64,000 nt of DNA, taken from assembly GCF_011008935.1 (NCBI RefSeq), contig NZ_JAAIVJ010000001.1, positions 124,001 to 188,000 on the forward strand, in the 5' to 3' direction. The position numbers and the translations under genes are program-made. The DNA comes from Tabrizicola oligotrophica. Lineage in GTDB: Bacteria; Pseudomonadota; Alphaproteobacteria; Rhodobacterales; Rhodobacteraceae. A model generated the notes under the pieces. That model was not told the DNA's origin, made no database searches, and saw only the letters and a list, made by a program, of their open reading frames with translations. This document shows positions 25,208 to 33,330 of the stretch, one piece after another (the first letter of the stretch is position 1; the number at the start of each line of letters is the position of its first letter).

Positions 25208-26160
25208 GCGGATTCAATCAACCTCTGGGCGGCAATGAGATGGCGCGCTTCGGCGGGCCGGCGACGATGATGCGGCTGCCGGCGCAGGTCGGGGCAAAGG
25301 GGCTGGACGTGGCCTTCATCGGCATTCCGATGGACCATGGCACCTCGAACCGCTCGGGCACGCGGCTTGGACCGCGGCAGATCCGCGACGAGAGCCGGAT
25401 GCTGCGCCCGTACAACATGGCCACCGGCGCGGCACCGTTCGACCACTTGCAGGTGGCCGATATCGGTGACGTGCCGATCAACACCTTCGATTTGAAGAAG
25501 ACCGTTGATATCATTACCGATTACTATGACGGCGTGCTGGCCGAAGGCGCCATTCCGCTGACCCTTGGCGGCGATCACACGCTGACCTGGCCGATCCTGC
25601 GGGCGATGAAGAAGAAGCACGGGCCGGTCGCGCTGATCCATGTCGATGCCCATGCCGACATCAACGACACGATGTTCGGTGAGAAGGTGGCGCATGGCTG
25701 CCCGTTCCGCCGGGCCTGGGAAGATGGCTGTCTTATCAATGACAAGGTGTTCCAGATCGGGCTGCGCGGCACCGGCTATAGCCCCGAGGATTTCGACTGG
25801 GGGCGCAAGAACGGCTGGACGGTGGTGCAGGCCGAAGACTGCTGGCACAAGTCGCTGAAACCCTTGATGGACGAGGTGCGCGCGCAGATCGGCGATGCGC
25901 CCTGTTACCTCAGCTATGACATCGACAGTCTGGACCCGGCCTTTGCGCCCGGCACCGGCACGGTAGAGCCGGGCGGGCTGACGATCTGGCAGGGGCTGGA
26001 GATCGTGCGCGGCGCGGCGGGGCTGAACCTTGTCGGCGGCGATCTGGTGGAGGTCTCGCCGCCCTATGATCCTTCGGGCAATACTGCGCTGATCGGGGCG
26101 AACCTGCTTTACGAGATGCTCTGCGTACTGCCGGGCGTGCCGCAGGGGGTGCGGCGGTAG
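25204..26160 (+). CDS. speB: Agmatinase / guanidino-acid ureohydrolase
   Basis: A 318-residue enzyme with the full manganese set: GGDHTLTWP (His125), HVDAHADIND (148-154) and SYDIDSLDP near 240. It should hydrolyse agmatine or a related guanidino acid (guanidinobutyrate or guanidinopropionate) to urea plus the amine. The sequence does not separate these; the long insert around CPFRRAWEDGCL is seen in guanidino-acid hydrolases as well as agmatinases. It is translationally coupled to the GGDD paralogue upstream. The gene ends in TAG immediately before a cluster of GAATTCCG palindromes. Confidence 0.88.
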   Translation: MSGFNQPLGGNEMARFGGPATMMRLPAQVGAKGLDVAFIGIPMDHGTSNRSGTRLGPRQIRDESRMLRPYNMATGAAPFDHLQVADIGDVPINTFDLKKTVDIITDYYDGVLAEGAIPLTLGGDHTLTWPILRAMKKKHGPVALIHVDAHADINDTMFGEKVAHGCPFRRAWEDGCLINDKVFQIGLRGTGYSPEDFDWGRKNGWTVVQAEDCWHKSLKPLMDEVRAQIGDAPCYLSYDIDSLDPAFAPGTGTVEPGGLTIWQGLEIVRGAAGLNLVGGDLVEVSPPYDPSGNTALIGANLLYEMLCVLPGVPQGVRR

Positions 26161-26345
26161 CGAATTCCGGCACGGAATTCGGGCCGGAATTTGGTGGAGA
26201 TTCCGGGGGCCGCTTTCCGCCCCGGAAATCGCCCGCCAAGGCGTCGGGCCTCATCGGGGGAACCAGTGGCGAATTCCGCATGGAATTCGGGGTGGAAATC
26301 GTGCCGAATTCCGGGGGCCGATTCCCGCCCCGGAAATCGCCTGTC
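26161..26345. repeat. GAATTCCG palindromic repeat cluster (family C)
   Basis: CGAATTCCG (26161-26169) and CGGAATTCG (26173-26181) form the first palindrome. A second, GAATTCC ... GGAATTC, lies at 26271-26288. Each is followed by a related stretch of the type TTCCGGGGGCCG ... CGCCCCGGAAATCGCC, so about 75 bp are present twice, roughly 105 bp apart. A third copy of the motif lies at 50972-51017. Confidence 0.75.
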
Positions 26346-26351
26346 CGCGGC

Positions 26352-27437
26352 TCACTCCTCGTCGCGGACCAGCGCCAGCTCGCCGGCCGCTTCCAGCTGG
26401 CGCACGGCGGAGATCACCGCCGCCATCGCCTCCTCGGCGTCCTTTTCGCGGACTTTGCCGCGGCTGGCCATTTCCTCGCGCAGGCCCTGGGCCATGCGTT
26501 GCGACATGTTGACGAGCAGAAATTCGGCCGCGGCCGCCTGCTCGGCATTGCCCTGCGATCCGGTCAGCGCCGTGACCAGCACCGGCTGATCGACCAGCCG
26601 GATGATCTTTGGCACGTCGCGGGCCAGCACGCGGGCGGGCAGGTGGACGAAGGTGAAGATCGCCTTGCGGACTTCGGCGGCAAAGCCGGCATCTTCCGCC
26701 TCAAGCCCGGCCAGCACCTCGTCACGGGTCTGCGCGCCCGAGACGTTCAGGATCGCGCCCACCCGCTCCACCGGGCCGCTGTCGAAGGCGCGGGGCGGCT
26801 GGGCATCAAGCTGCGCCACCAGCGAGGCGCCGATCCGCCGCACGGTTTCGGGATCGACATTGCCGGTCAGCGACACCGCATAGGCGACGCGCCGGGCCTT
26901 GTCGCCGGGCAGCTTGCCCAGAAGCTCTGCCGATTTGGCGACCGGAAGTTTTGACAGCATGACGGCGGCAACCTCAATGCTTTCCTCGGCCAGCACCGGC
27001 ACCAGCCGCTCGACCGGCAGCGAGGTCAGCCGGTCCCAGGGATCGGCCTTGGCGCTGGCCCCGGCGAGGCGGCGCAACCGGCTGGCGGCATTGGCCGAAA
27101 TGTGGCCGTCCATTACCTGCAGGGCGCCCTCGATCCCGGCAGGAAAGGCAATGCCGACCTGCTCAAGTTCAGTCAGAAAATCCTCGACGACCTGCGCCAG
27201 TGTCGAGCGGTCTACCAGCCGCATCTGGCCGATCTGCTCGGTCAGCGCCGCCTGCATGTGTTCGGGCAGCTTGGCCAAGGGGAGCGCGGTGCCTTCCGAC
27301 AACAGGAAGCGCACGATGACGGCGGCCTTTTCGCGCGGCGTGAGCGGGCGTACCGGGGTGGGTGGCGGCGGTGTCGCCGCCGCCCGGCCGGCCAAACGCC
27401 CCTCTGTCCGCGCCATGGCCAAAGCACCGCCTGCCAT
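26352..27437 (-). CDS. fliG: Flagellar motor switch protein FliG
   Basis: A 361-residue FliG-like protein with the three-domain helical architecture. The N-terminal domain includes LTPREKAAVIVRFLLSEG, the middle domain the armadillo-type SLPVERLVPVLAEESIEVAA with LLGKLPGDKARRVAYAV, and the C-terminal domain VHLPARVLARDVPKIIRLVD with the charged torque helix (NMSQRMAQGLREEM). FliG links the MS ring to the C ring and contacts the stator. No other flagellar gene is near; it stands between repeats and a small secreted protein. Either the rest of the flagellum lies elsewhere or this is a remnant or second-system copy. A GCAGGAGACGGGA context supports the ATG at 27437. The N-terminal 30 residues are Ala/Pro-rich. 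Confidence 0.85.
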   Translation of the reverse strand: MAGGALAMARTEGRLAGRAAATPPPPTPVRPLTPREKAAVIVRFLLSEGTALPLAKLPEHMQAALTEQIGQMRLVDRSTLAQVVEDFLTELEQVGIAFPAGIEGALQVMDGHISANAASRLRRLAGASAKADPWDRLTSLPVERLVPVLAEESIEVAAVMLSKLPVAKSAELLGKLPGDKARRVAYAVSLTGNVDPETVRRIGASLVAQLDAQPPRAFDSGPVERVGAILNVSGAQTRDEVLAGLEAEDAGFAAEVRKAIFTFVHLPARVLARDVPKIIRLVDQPVLVTALTGSQGNAEQAAAAEFLLVNMSQRMAQGLREEMASRGKVREKDAEEAMAAVISAVRQLEAAGELALVRDEE

Positions 27438-27520
27438 TCCCGTCTCCTGCGATTCCTGATGCTCCGCAGGGTGACACGGACCGGTTAACGGCGGGTTTCC
27501 GCGCGCGTCGGGTTCTTGGC

Positions 27521-27679
27521 TCAGGCCGCCGGCTTTGGCGCACAGTTATGGGTCTGGCTGTCCCAGACCGTGCCCTCGACGCAGGACACGTCCCTCTTTT
27601 CGCGGCATTCGGCCAGCGCCGCGGCGGCGAACACGCCTTGCGTCAGAATCACAAGGGTAGCAACAATCCATTTCGTCAT
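27521..27679 (-). CDS. 52-residue secreted Cys-rich peptide
   Basis: The translation is a signal peptide MTKWIVATLVILTQGVFA followed by AAALAECREK, then RDVSCVEGTVWDSQTHNC and APKPAA. Cleavage after ALA would give a mature peptide of about 29 residues with three cysteines (C-x8-C-x12-C). The GGAGGGGAG ribosome site precedes the ATG at 27679. It lies 87 bases after purB on the same strand. I recall similar tiny Rhodobacteraceae proteins, with a CADGxxxDxxTxxC-like core resembling chitin-binding peritrophin-type modules, often mislabelled adenylosuccinate lyase because of this neighbourhood. Its function is unknown. Confidence 0.75.
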   Translation of the reverse strand: MTKWIVATLVILTQGVFAAAALAECREKRDVSCVEGTVWDSQTHNCAPKPAA

Positions 27680-27699
27680 GGTCTCCCCTCCGGTTCAAG

Positions 27700-27722
27700 G
27701 GCGGGCCGAAGTTCGGCCCGCC
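27700..27722. terminator. Hairpin between purB and the small secreted protein gene
   Basis: GGCGGGCCGAA (27700-27710) pairs with TTCGGCCCGCC (27712-27722). It is a perfect 11-bp inverted repeat with no T-tract on the minus strand, so it may attenuate or process the purB transcript rather than end it. Confidence 0.5.
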
Positions 27723-27766
27723 AGAGAAGGATACCATGAAAGCGGTCGGGTCCGGTGACTGAAATG

Positions 27767-29071
27767 TCAGGCGCCGAACACCCGCTTGAAGATCGTGTCG
27801 ACATGCTTGGTGTGATAGCCAAGGTCGAATTTCTCCTCGATCTCGGCGGGCGTGAGCGCGGCGGTCACTTCCGCGTCGGCCAAGAGCTCGGTCTTGAAAT
27901 CGGCGCCCTTTTCCCAGACCTTCATGGCATTGCGCTGCACCAGCCGATAGCTGTCCTCGCGCGAAACGCCGGCCTGGGTCAGCGCCAGCAGGACGCGCTG
28001 GCTCATCACCAGACCCTTGAACTTGTTCATGTTCTTCAGGCAGTTCTCGGGGTAGACCACCAGCTTTTCCACCAGCCCGGCCAGCCGGTGCAACGCGAAA
28101 TCCAGCGTGATGGTGGTGTCGGGGCCGATGGCGCGCTCGACCGAGGAATGGCTGATGTCGCGTTCATGCCAAAGCGCCACGTTCTCCAGCGCCGGGACAA
28201 CCGACATCCGCACGAGGCGGGCAAGCCCGGTGAGGTTTTCGCTCAGCACCGGGTTGCGCTTGTGCGGCATGGCGGACGAGCCCTTTTGCCCCGGCGAGAA
28301 GAACTCCTCGGCCTCCAGCACCTCGGTGCGCTGCATGTGGCGGATTTCGATGGCGATATTCTCGATCGACGAGGCAATCACGCCGAGGGTCGCAAAGAAC
28401 ATGGCATGGCGGTCGCGCGGAATGACCTGCGTGGAAATCGGCTCGGGGATCAGGCCAAGCGCGGCGCAGACATGGTCCTCGACGGCCGGGTCGATGTTGG
28501 CAAAGGTGCCGACGGCGCCGGAAATCGCGCCGGTGCGGATTTCCTCGCGTGCTGCGACCAGACGCTTCCGGCCGCGGTCCATCTCGGCATAAAAGCGCGC
28601 GAAGGTCAGGCCCATGGTGGTCGGCTCGGCATGGATGCCGTGGCTGCGGCCGATGCGGACGGTGTCCTTGTGTTCAAAGGCGCGGGTCTTGAGCGCGGCC
28701 AGAACCCGGTCCATGCCCGTGAGCAACAGGTCGCTGGCGCGCACCAGCTGGATGTTCAGCGTGGTGTCGAGAACGTCCGACGAAGTCATGCCCTGATGCA
28801 CGAAACGGGCGTCGTCGCTGCCGACATGTTCGGCCAGATGGGTGAGGAAGGCGATAACGTCATGCTTGGTGACGGCCTCGATCTCGTCGATGCGCGCGAC
28901 GTCGAAGGTGACATCCTTTGCCCGCCAGACCGCTTCGGCATTGGCCTTGGGAATGACCCCCAGAGCGGCCTGCGCGTCGCAGGCATGGGCCTCGATCTCG
29001 TACCAGATGCGGAACTTGGTCTGGGGGTCCCAGATGGCAACCATGTCGGGGCGGGAATAGCGCGGGATCAT
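27767..29071 (-). CDS. purB: Adenylosuccinate lyase
   Basis: A 434-residue lyase of the fumarase/aspartase superfamily. It starts MIPRYSRPDMVAIWDPQ, as in the B. subtilis-type PurB group. The superfamily signature GSSAMPHKRNPVLSENL carries the mobile catalytic serine, and the conserved histidine lies in IGRSHGIHAEPTTMG. It cleaves SAICAR and adenylosuccinate in purine synthesis, releasing fumarate. It is a monocistronic-looking gene apart from the small secreted peptide downstream. The ATG at 29071 is preferred over one 17 codons earlier, which would add a non-conserved Arg/Pro-rich extension. Confidence 0.96.
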   Translation of the reverse strand: MIPRYSRPDMVAIWDPQTKFRIWYEIEAHACDAQAALGVIPKANAEAVWRAKDVTFDVARIDEIEAVTKHDVIAFLTHLAEHVGSDDARFVHQGMTSSDVLDTTLNIQLVRASDLLLTGMDRVLAALKTRAFEHKDTVRIGRSHGIHAEPTTMGLTFARFYAEMDRGRKRLVAAREEIRTGAISGAVGTFANIDPAVEDHVCAALGLIPEPISTQVIPRDRHAMFFATLGVIASSIENIAIEIRHMQRTEVLEAEEFFSPGQKGSSAMPHKRNPVLSENLTGLARLVRMSVVPALENVALWHERDISHSSVERAIGPDTTITLDFALHRLAGLVEKLVVYPENCLKNMNKFKGLVMSQRVLLALTQAGVSREDSYRLVQRNAMKVWEKGADFKTELLADAEVTAALTPAEIEEKFDLGYHTKHVDTIFKRVFGA

Positions 29072-29152
29072 CGGAAACGGCCTTTCACGGGAGGGCAGGG
29101 GTTGGCCTGCCCTTATCGCCAAGGCCGCCGCCGCGCAACCCTGAGGGGCCGC

Positions 29153-30016
29153 TTATCGCCCGTGGCTGCGGTCATATCCGTTTTCAGCCGGGCTTTGCCA
29201 GCCGGCAGGCGGGGCGGGCGGGGCAAAGACCTCGACCAGCAGCGGATGGCAGGCGGCGGTGTCCGAGGAATGTTCCGCCGAACAATCGCCGCCGGGGCAG
29301 GCCGACAGCCCGCCGAGCAGGTCGATTTCGGCAAAGAATTCCAGATGGTCGCCGGGGCGAACCGGGCTGGCCTTCATGAAATACTGCCCGGTGTCGCGGG
29401 TGAAGCCGGTACACATGAACACGTTCAGCACGTCATGCACCAGCGCTTCGGCCGCGGGCAGGGCCAGCGCGCGGGCATCGGCAAGGGCGCGGGTCAGGTT
29501 GGAATGGCAGCAATGGTGATACTGCCCGCCATGCGACAGAAGGTTGTGGGTATAGGGATCGCAGCGCGTGCCGATCACGTCATGCACCGAGCCGCCAAAG
29601 GCATCGAACCCGTACCAGTCAAGCGTGTCGTCGGTGATGGTCGCCATCGGCCGCAGATAGGGGTGCGAGGACCAGAGCTGATCGCCGGTCGACAGATGCG
29701 TGCCGTGCAGCGCGCGGGTCTTGCCGGAATAGAAGCGTTCCGACAGGTTTGCCGCGTTCCACAGGTTCAGATCGCCGACCTGTGGCCCCTCGATGCTGCG
29801 GATGCGGAAGAAATGCCCGGCCGGCACTGTGAAGCAGCGCCCCTCGCGCGGCGGCACCAGCGTCTCGCCAGTCTTTTGCCAGCCCGCCCGCGCGGCGCGA
29901 TAGGCCGCAAGGTCGGGGCGGGGCAGGGTTTCCACCGGGTAGCAGATCACCGGGGCAAGGCCCTTGCGGCCGGCGGCATCGGCGGGGGCGGCGTAGTCGG
30001 GGCGGGTCAGCTTCAT
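29153..30016 (-). CDS. DUF1989 (urea carboxylase-associated) protein
   Basis: A 287-residue cytoplasmic protein. The DUF1989 core spans about 45-240, with the conserved FRIRSIEGPQVGDLNLWN, CDPYTH and the Cys/His-rich GGQYHHCCHSNLTRAL that may bind metal, and the FMCTGF segment. Homologues accompany urea carboxylase and allophanate hydrolase and are thought to help in urea or guanidine metabolism. Here no urea amidolyase genes are nearby. Instead the gene follows dddP on the same strand after a 30-base gap, suggesting co-transcription. The C-terminal Pro-rich tail is less conserved. Confidence 0.82.
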   Translation of the reverse strand: MKLTRPDYAAPADAAGRKGLAPVICYPVETLPRPDLAAYRAARAGWQKTGETLVPPREGRCFTVPAGHFFRIRSIEGPQVGDLNLWNAANLSERFYSGKTRALHGTHLSTGDQLWSSHPYLRPMATITDDTLDWYGFDAFGGSVHDVIGTRCDPYTHNLLSHGGQYHHCCHSNLTRALADARALALPAAEALVHDVLNVFMCTGFTRDTGQYFMKASPVRPGDHLEFFAEIDLLGGLSACPGGDCSAEHSSDTAACHPLLVEVFAPPAPPAGWQSPAENGYDRSHGR

Positions 30017-30046
30017 CGGGGATCCTTGCGCAAAAGGGGCGGGGCG

Positions 30047-31384
30047 TCAGCCCATCAGTCGCGCGTCGAAGGGATAGCGCGTCAGGTTCTCGCAACCAGT
30101 CTCGGTGATCAGGATCTGGTTTTCCAGCTTGATCGAGAAATCGCCGCCTTCCGGGCTGACCAGCGCCTCGGCGCAAAGCACCATGCCGGGTTCCAGCACG
30201 GCATCGAAGGCGCCTTCCATCCAGCCGTCGGGGTAATGCACATAGGGCCATTCATCACACAGCCCGACCCCGTGCATCTTGCAGGAGTATTTCTGCGCCC
30301 AGTATTGCGCGTCAAGCTGGTGACCGCCGAACACCAGTTCGCGGATGCTGACCCCCGGCTTCAGCCGCGCCTGATGGTCGGCGATATGGTCGCGCGCATG
30401 GTGGAAAGCCGAGATCATGGCATTGGTCGGCCGCTGGTCGCCAATCCACCATGTTCTTGAGATGTCTATGCAAAAGCCATAGCAGCCGATCAGGTCGGTG
30501 TCGAAGGCGACGATTTCATTGTTCTGCACGATGCGCGGCCCGCATTCCTGAAACCACGGGTTCGTGCGCGGGCCGGAGGCCAGAAGCCGGGTCTCGATCC
30601 ACTCGCCGCCGCGCTTGATGTTGGCCTTGTGGAGTTCCGACCAGATATCATCCTCGCTCATGCCGCCCTTCGGCACGCCGGCGCGCGTCGCCTGTTCCAT
30701 CTCGGCAATCCCGGCCTCGCAGGCGTGATGGGCGCAGCGCATCGCCAAGATCTCGTCCGGCCCCTTGATGGCGCGCACCCGTTCGGTGACTTCCTCGCCT
30801 TCCTCGACGGTGAAGCCGATGGCCTCCAGCGCCCTGAGCCCGTGGACCATGATCTTGTCGACCGCCAGCCGACGGTTCGAGCCGGCATGCGCCCGCATGA
30901 TCTCATCCACTTGCGCGGCAAAGCCGGCGGCGGCCTCGCGACCCTTGTCGCCGGTCGAGTTGTAAAAGAACGTCGCCCCCGAGCGCAGTTCCTTGACCAG
31001 CGGGTTGAACGTCACCAGAAACGGCGAGTTCTTGTATTCCCACATCACCATATGGCCGTCGGCGCACAAGAGGCAGGCGCGGAACGGGTTGTGGGTGTTC
31101 CACAGCTGCATGTTGGTGGTGTCGGTGGCGTAGCGGATGTTCAAGGGATCGAACATCAGAAGCCCGCCATAGCCGCGGTCCACCAGCCCCTGCGTGAGCC
31201 GATTCCAGCGATACTCGCGCATCCGCTCAAGGTTCGGCAGCGCCAGCCCCGCCGCCTGCCATTCGCGGAAAGCCAGTTGCGTCGGGCCGATCTCCACCCG
31301 GTCATTGTCATTCGGGCTGCCGTCGCCCAGCCGGTCGGCGCGGGTCGGGTCGATCTTGCGGCGGTCGCGGTGATAGTCGGTCAT
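30047..31384 (-). CDS. dddP: DMSP lyase DddP
   Basis: A 445-residue M24-fold (creatinase/prolidase-like) protein that matches DddP along its full length. It cleaves dimethylsulfoniopropionate to dimethyl sulfide and acrylate. From what I recall of the Roseobacter DddP structure, the two iron ions are held by Asp295, Asp297, Asp307, His371, Glu406 and Glu421, with Tyr366 and Asp377 in the active site. All eight residues occur at exactly these positions here (FDTD at 294-297, HGVGLCD at 371-377). The long stretch MQLWNTHNPFRA and ETRLLASGPRTNPWFQECGP are typical of DddP rather than Xaa-Pro dipeptidases. The ATG at 31384 gives the family length. A DUF1989 gene follows and a DUF3445 gene diverges. 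Confidence 0.9.
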   Translation of the reverse strand: MTDYHRDRRKIDPTRADRLGDGSPNDNDRVEIGPTQLAFREWQAAGLALPNLERMREYRWNRLTQGLVDRGYGGLLMFDPLNIRYATDTTNMQLWNTHNPFRACLLCADGHMVMWEYKNSPFLVTFNPLVKELRSGATFFYNSTGDKGREAAAGFAAQVDEIMRAHAGSNRRLAVDKIMVHGLRALEAIGFTVEEGEEVTERVRAIKGPDEILAMRCAHHACEAGIAEMEQATRAGVPKGGMSEDDIWSELHKANIKRGGEWIETRLLASGPRTNPWFQECGPRIVQNNEIVAFDTDLIGCYGFCIDISRTWWIGDQRPTNAMISAFHHARDHIADHQARLKPGVSIRELVFGGHQLDAQYWAQKYSCKMHGVGLCDEWPYVHYPDGWMEGAFDAVLEPGMVLCAEALVSPEGGDFSIKLENQILITETGCENLTRYPFDARLMG

Positions 31385-31503
31385 GGGGCACTCCCTTTGC
31401 CCCGCACAGTGGCGCGGGCCGATGGCGGTGCGCTGCACCATCTGCGACAACCGGCGTCGCTAATCTGGTTCACCCCCGGTGCGCGGGCTTGCTAGACAGG
31501 GCC

Positions 31504-32289
31504 ATGACCCAACCGATCCTGCAATCCCGCCTGCCTTTCGCCTGTTGGATGGACCCCAAGACCGCGCGGCTTCCCGGCATCCTGCCACTGGAGGCCGATG
31601 ACTGGCTGCGGATGGACGATGCCTTTGCCGGGCAGATGGCCGAGCGCGACCGGCTGATTGCGGCCAGGCCAGATCAGGTGCTGGGCATGCTCGACAGCGC
31701 CTGCCCCGCGGCGGAAGAGCTTTACGCCATGGTGCTGGCGCGTCTGGCGCGGACTGCCGGGTATCGCGTGGGCCAGACCGAGGTGCAGCGCCCGGATGGC
31801 GTCATCGTGCCGCTTGATCCGGTGCAGCCGCCGATGCGAACGCTTGGCCGGCTGGTCCAGGAAGACCTCTGCCTGCTGGAAAAGCAGGGCGATGAGCATG
31901 TGCTGACCGCCGCCGCGCTGTGCTTTCCGGCAAGCTGGTGGCTGGGCGAAAAGCTGGGTCGGCCGCTCTTGGGCATCCATGTGCCGGTGGCAAGCTATGA
32001 TGCCGACGTGGCCCGGCGGGTGCAGCGGCTGTTCGATGCGATTCGCCCCGAACAGCCGCTGTGGCGGGCCAATGCGCTGATCTATGTCGACCCGACCCTG
32101 CACCAGCCAAGACGCGAAAACGCCCCCCGCACCGACCGGCGCGGCGGGTCTTATGTGCGGTCCGAACGGCAATGCCTTGTGCGCCTGCCCCAGACGCGGG
32201 CAGTGCTGTTTTCGATCCATACCTATGTGGTGCCGCTTGCAGCGCTCAGCCCGGAAGACCGCTCCGGGCTGGTGGCGGCCCAGTCATAG
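31504..32289 (+). CDS. Haem-dependent oxidative N-demethylase family protein (DUF3445)
   Basis: A 261-residue protein of the DUF3445 family, the alpha-like subunit of haem-dependent dimethylamine mono-oxygenase. Conserved parts are the LPGILPLEADDWLRMDDAF segment, QEDLCLLEK, FPASWWLGEKLGRPLLGIH and the C-terminal RSERQCLVRLPQTRAVLFSI. In the known enzyme the PAS-like fold binds haem and demethylates dimethylamine. The companion genes dmmBC are not present, so the substrate is open. It diverges from dddP with a 119-bp shared promoter region and ends six bases inside the convergent gene at 32284. The ATG at 31504 is the family start; one five codons earlier is in frame. Confidence 0.82.
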   Translation: MTQPILQSRLPFACWMDPKTARLPGILPLEADDWLRMDDAFAGQMAERDRLIAARPDQVLGMLDSACPAAEELYAMVLARLARTAGYRVGQTEVQRPDGVIVPLDPVQPPMRTLGRLVQEDLCLLEKQGDEHVLTAAALCFPASWWLGEKLGRPLLGIHVPVASYDADVARRVQRLFDAIRPEQPLWRANALIYVDPTLHQPRRENAPRTDRRGGSYVRSERQCLVRLPQTRAVLFSIHTYVVPLAALSPEDRSGLVAAQS

Positions 32290-33099
32290 CGACGGCAGCA
32301 TCGCCAGGAACTGCTGGCCGGTCGGGCTGTTCAGCACGGCACTGGCCATGCCGGTCAGCACCATCAGCTGGGCCGAACGGCGCATGTCCTCGCCGCGCAT
32401 CACGCTATAGGCCATGGCCGCGACGCCCAGCGGGGTCCAGACCATGATGAGCGTGGCATTCATCGAATGCACCGCCAGCCGTATCGGAACGCTGTAGGTC
32501 GTGTCGCCACGCGGCTGTTCATGGGCAAAGACCATGCGCAGCTTGACCAGGTCGGAATCCTCGCGCAACAGCGAGACCACCTCGGAGCTGGTGCGCGCAT
32601 CGGCCTGCTGCTTGCGCTTGCTTGTCAGGGGTGGCGGATCGGCATCCTGCGCGGGCGCATGGCGGAAGGTGTTGGTGTGTTCCAGCCCCGGCAGCGCCTC
32701 GACCAGAAGATCGACCCAGCCCGCATCCATGGCGCAGTCGATCTGCCGCCACAACACCTCGGTCGTGGTGATTCGTTCGCGCACCCGGGCGACCAGCTTG
32801 CGGCACAGCGCCTGTGGATCGGGCACCTTGCCGCGCGCCGGCATTTCCGGCGACGGGCCGACCGAAACCGTCAGCACGCCGGCAAGATTGCCGCCGGGAT
32901 GTTCGGACCAGGCCAGAAGAATGCGCATGCCGGGCAGGTCAAAGGTGGCGACGTCATCGCAATCCCAGCTCAGTTTGCACGGCATGGGCTTCAGGCGTGA
33001 AACCGCCTCTTCCAGATCACCGACAAGGCGAGCGAAGTTGGCGGCGGGAGTGTCATGACACAACAACTGGGCAATGGTACTCAAACCGGCGTCTGGCAT
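32284..33099 (-). CDS. Unknown protein with C-terminal membrane anchor (paralogue 1)
   Basis: A 271-residue protein that I do not recognise. Residues 1-140 form a compact alpha/beta domain (CKLSWDCDDVATFDLPGMRI; LLAWSEHPGGNLAGVLTV). The middle (about 165-185) is polar and Lys-rich (SKRKQQADAR). The last 75 residues contain two hydrophobic helices around MVWTPLGVAAMAYSVMRGED and AQLMVLTGMASAVL. This end is clearly homologous to that of the neighbouring gene 33331-33966 (shared pattern: GEDMR then A.L..LTG.A.A). GGAG lies nine bases before the ATG at 33099. A cytoplasmic domain tethered to the inner membrane is inferred. Confidence 0.7.
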   Translation of the reverse strand: MPDAGLSTIAQLLCHDTPAANFARLVGDLEEAVSRLKPMPCKLSWDCDDVATFDLPGMRILLAWSEHPGGNLAGVLTVSVGPSPEMPARGKVPDPQALCRKLVARVRERITTTEVLWRQIDCAMDAGWVDLLVEALPGLEHTNTFRHAPAQDADPPPLTSKRKQQADARTSSEVVSLLREDSDLVKLRMVFAHEQPRGDTTYSVPIRLAVHSMNATLIMVWTPLGVAAMAYSVMRGEDMRRSAQLMVLTGMASAVLNSPTGQQFLAMLPSL

Positions 33100-33288
33100 C
33101 GCAGTTCTCCGCTCTGGGTTGATCGGAGCATGCATAAAGATTGTGGAGCATTGGGGGACTGATTGTGTCTAATGCGTGAAAAAAACTACAGGTTGCAGTC
33201 TGTTTCTGCCCCAATTCAAATGCCCGGCATCTTCATGGATTTGTCAAGTTACAGAAACACTTGAAGCGCGCGGGGCCAGAATGCGAAA

Positions 33289-33306
33289 GGCCCCGCAAGC
33301 GGGGCC
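33289..33306 (-). terminator. Terminator of the 33331 gene
   Basis: GGCCCCGC (33289-33296), loop AA, GCGGGGCC (33299-33306). On the minus strand the stem is followed by TTTCGC, a short T-run, 25 bases after the stop codon. Confidence 0.65.
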
Positions 33307-33330
33307 CGTTCAGCAAGGCGGGAAGCCGCC

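Noticed and set aside
27755-30460. A 901-codon open frame on the plus strand
   Set aside because: Antisense to purB, the DUF1989 gene and dddP, all of which have intact family motifs on the other strand.
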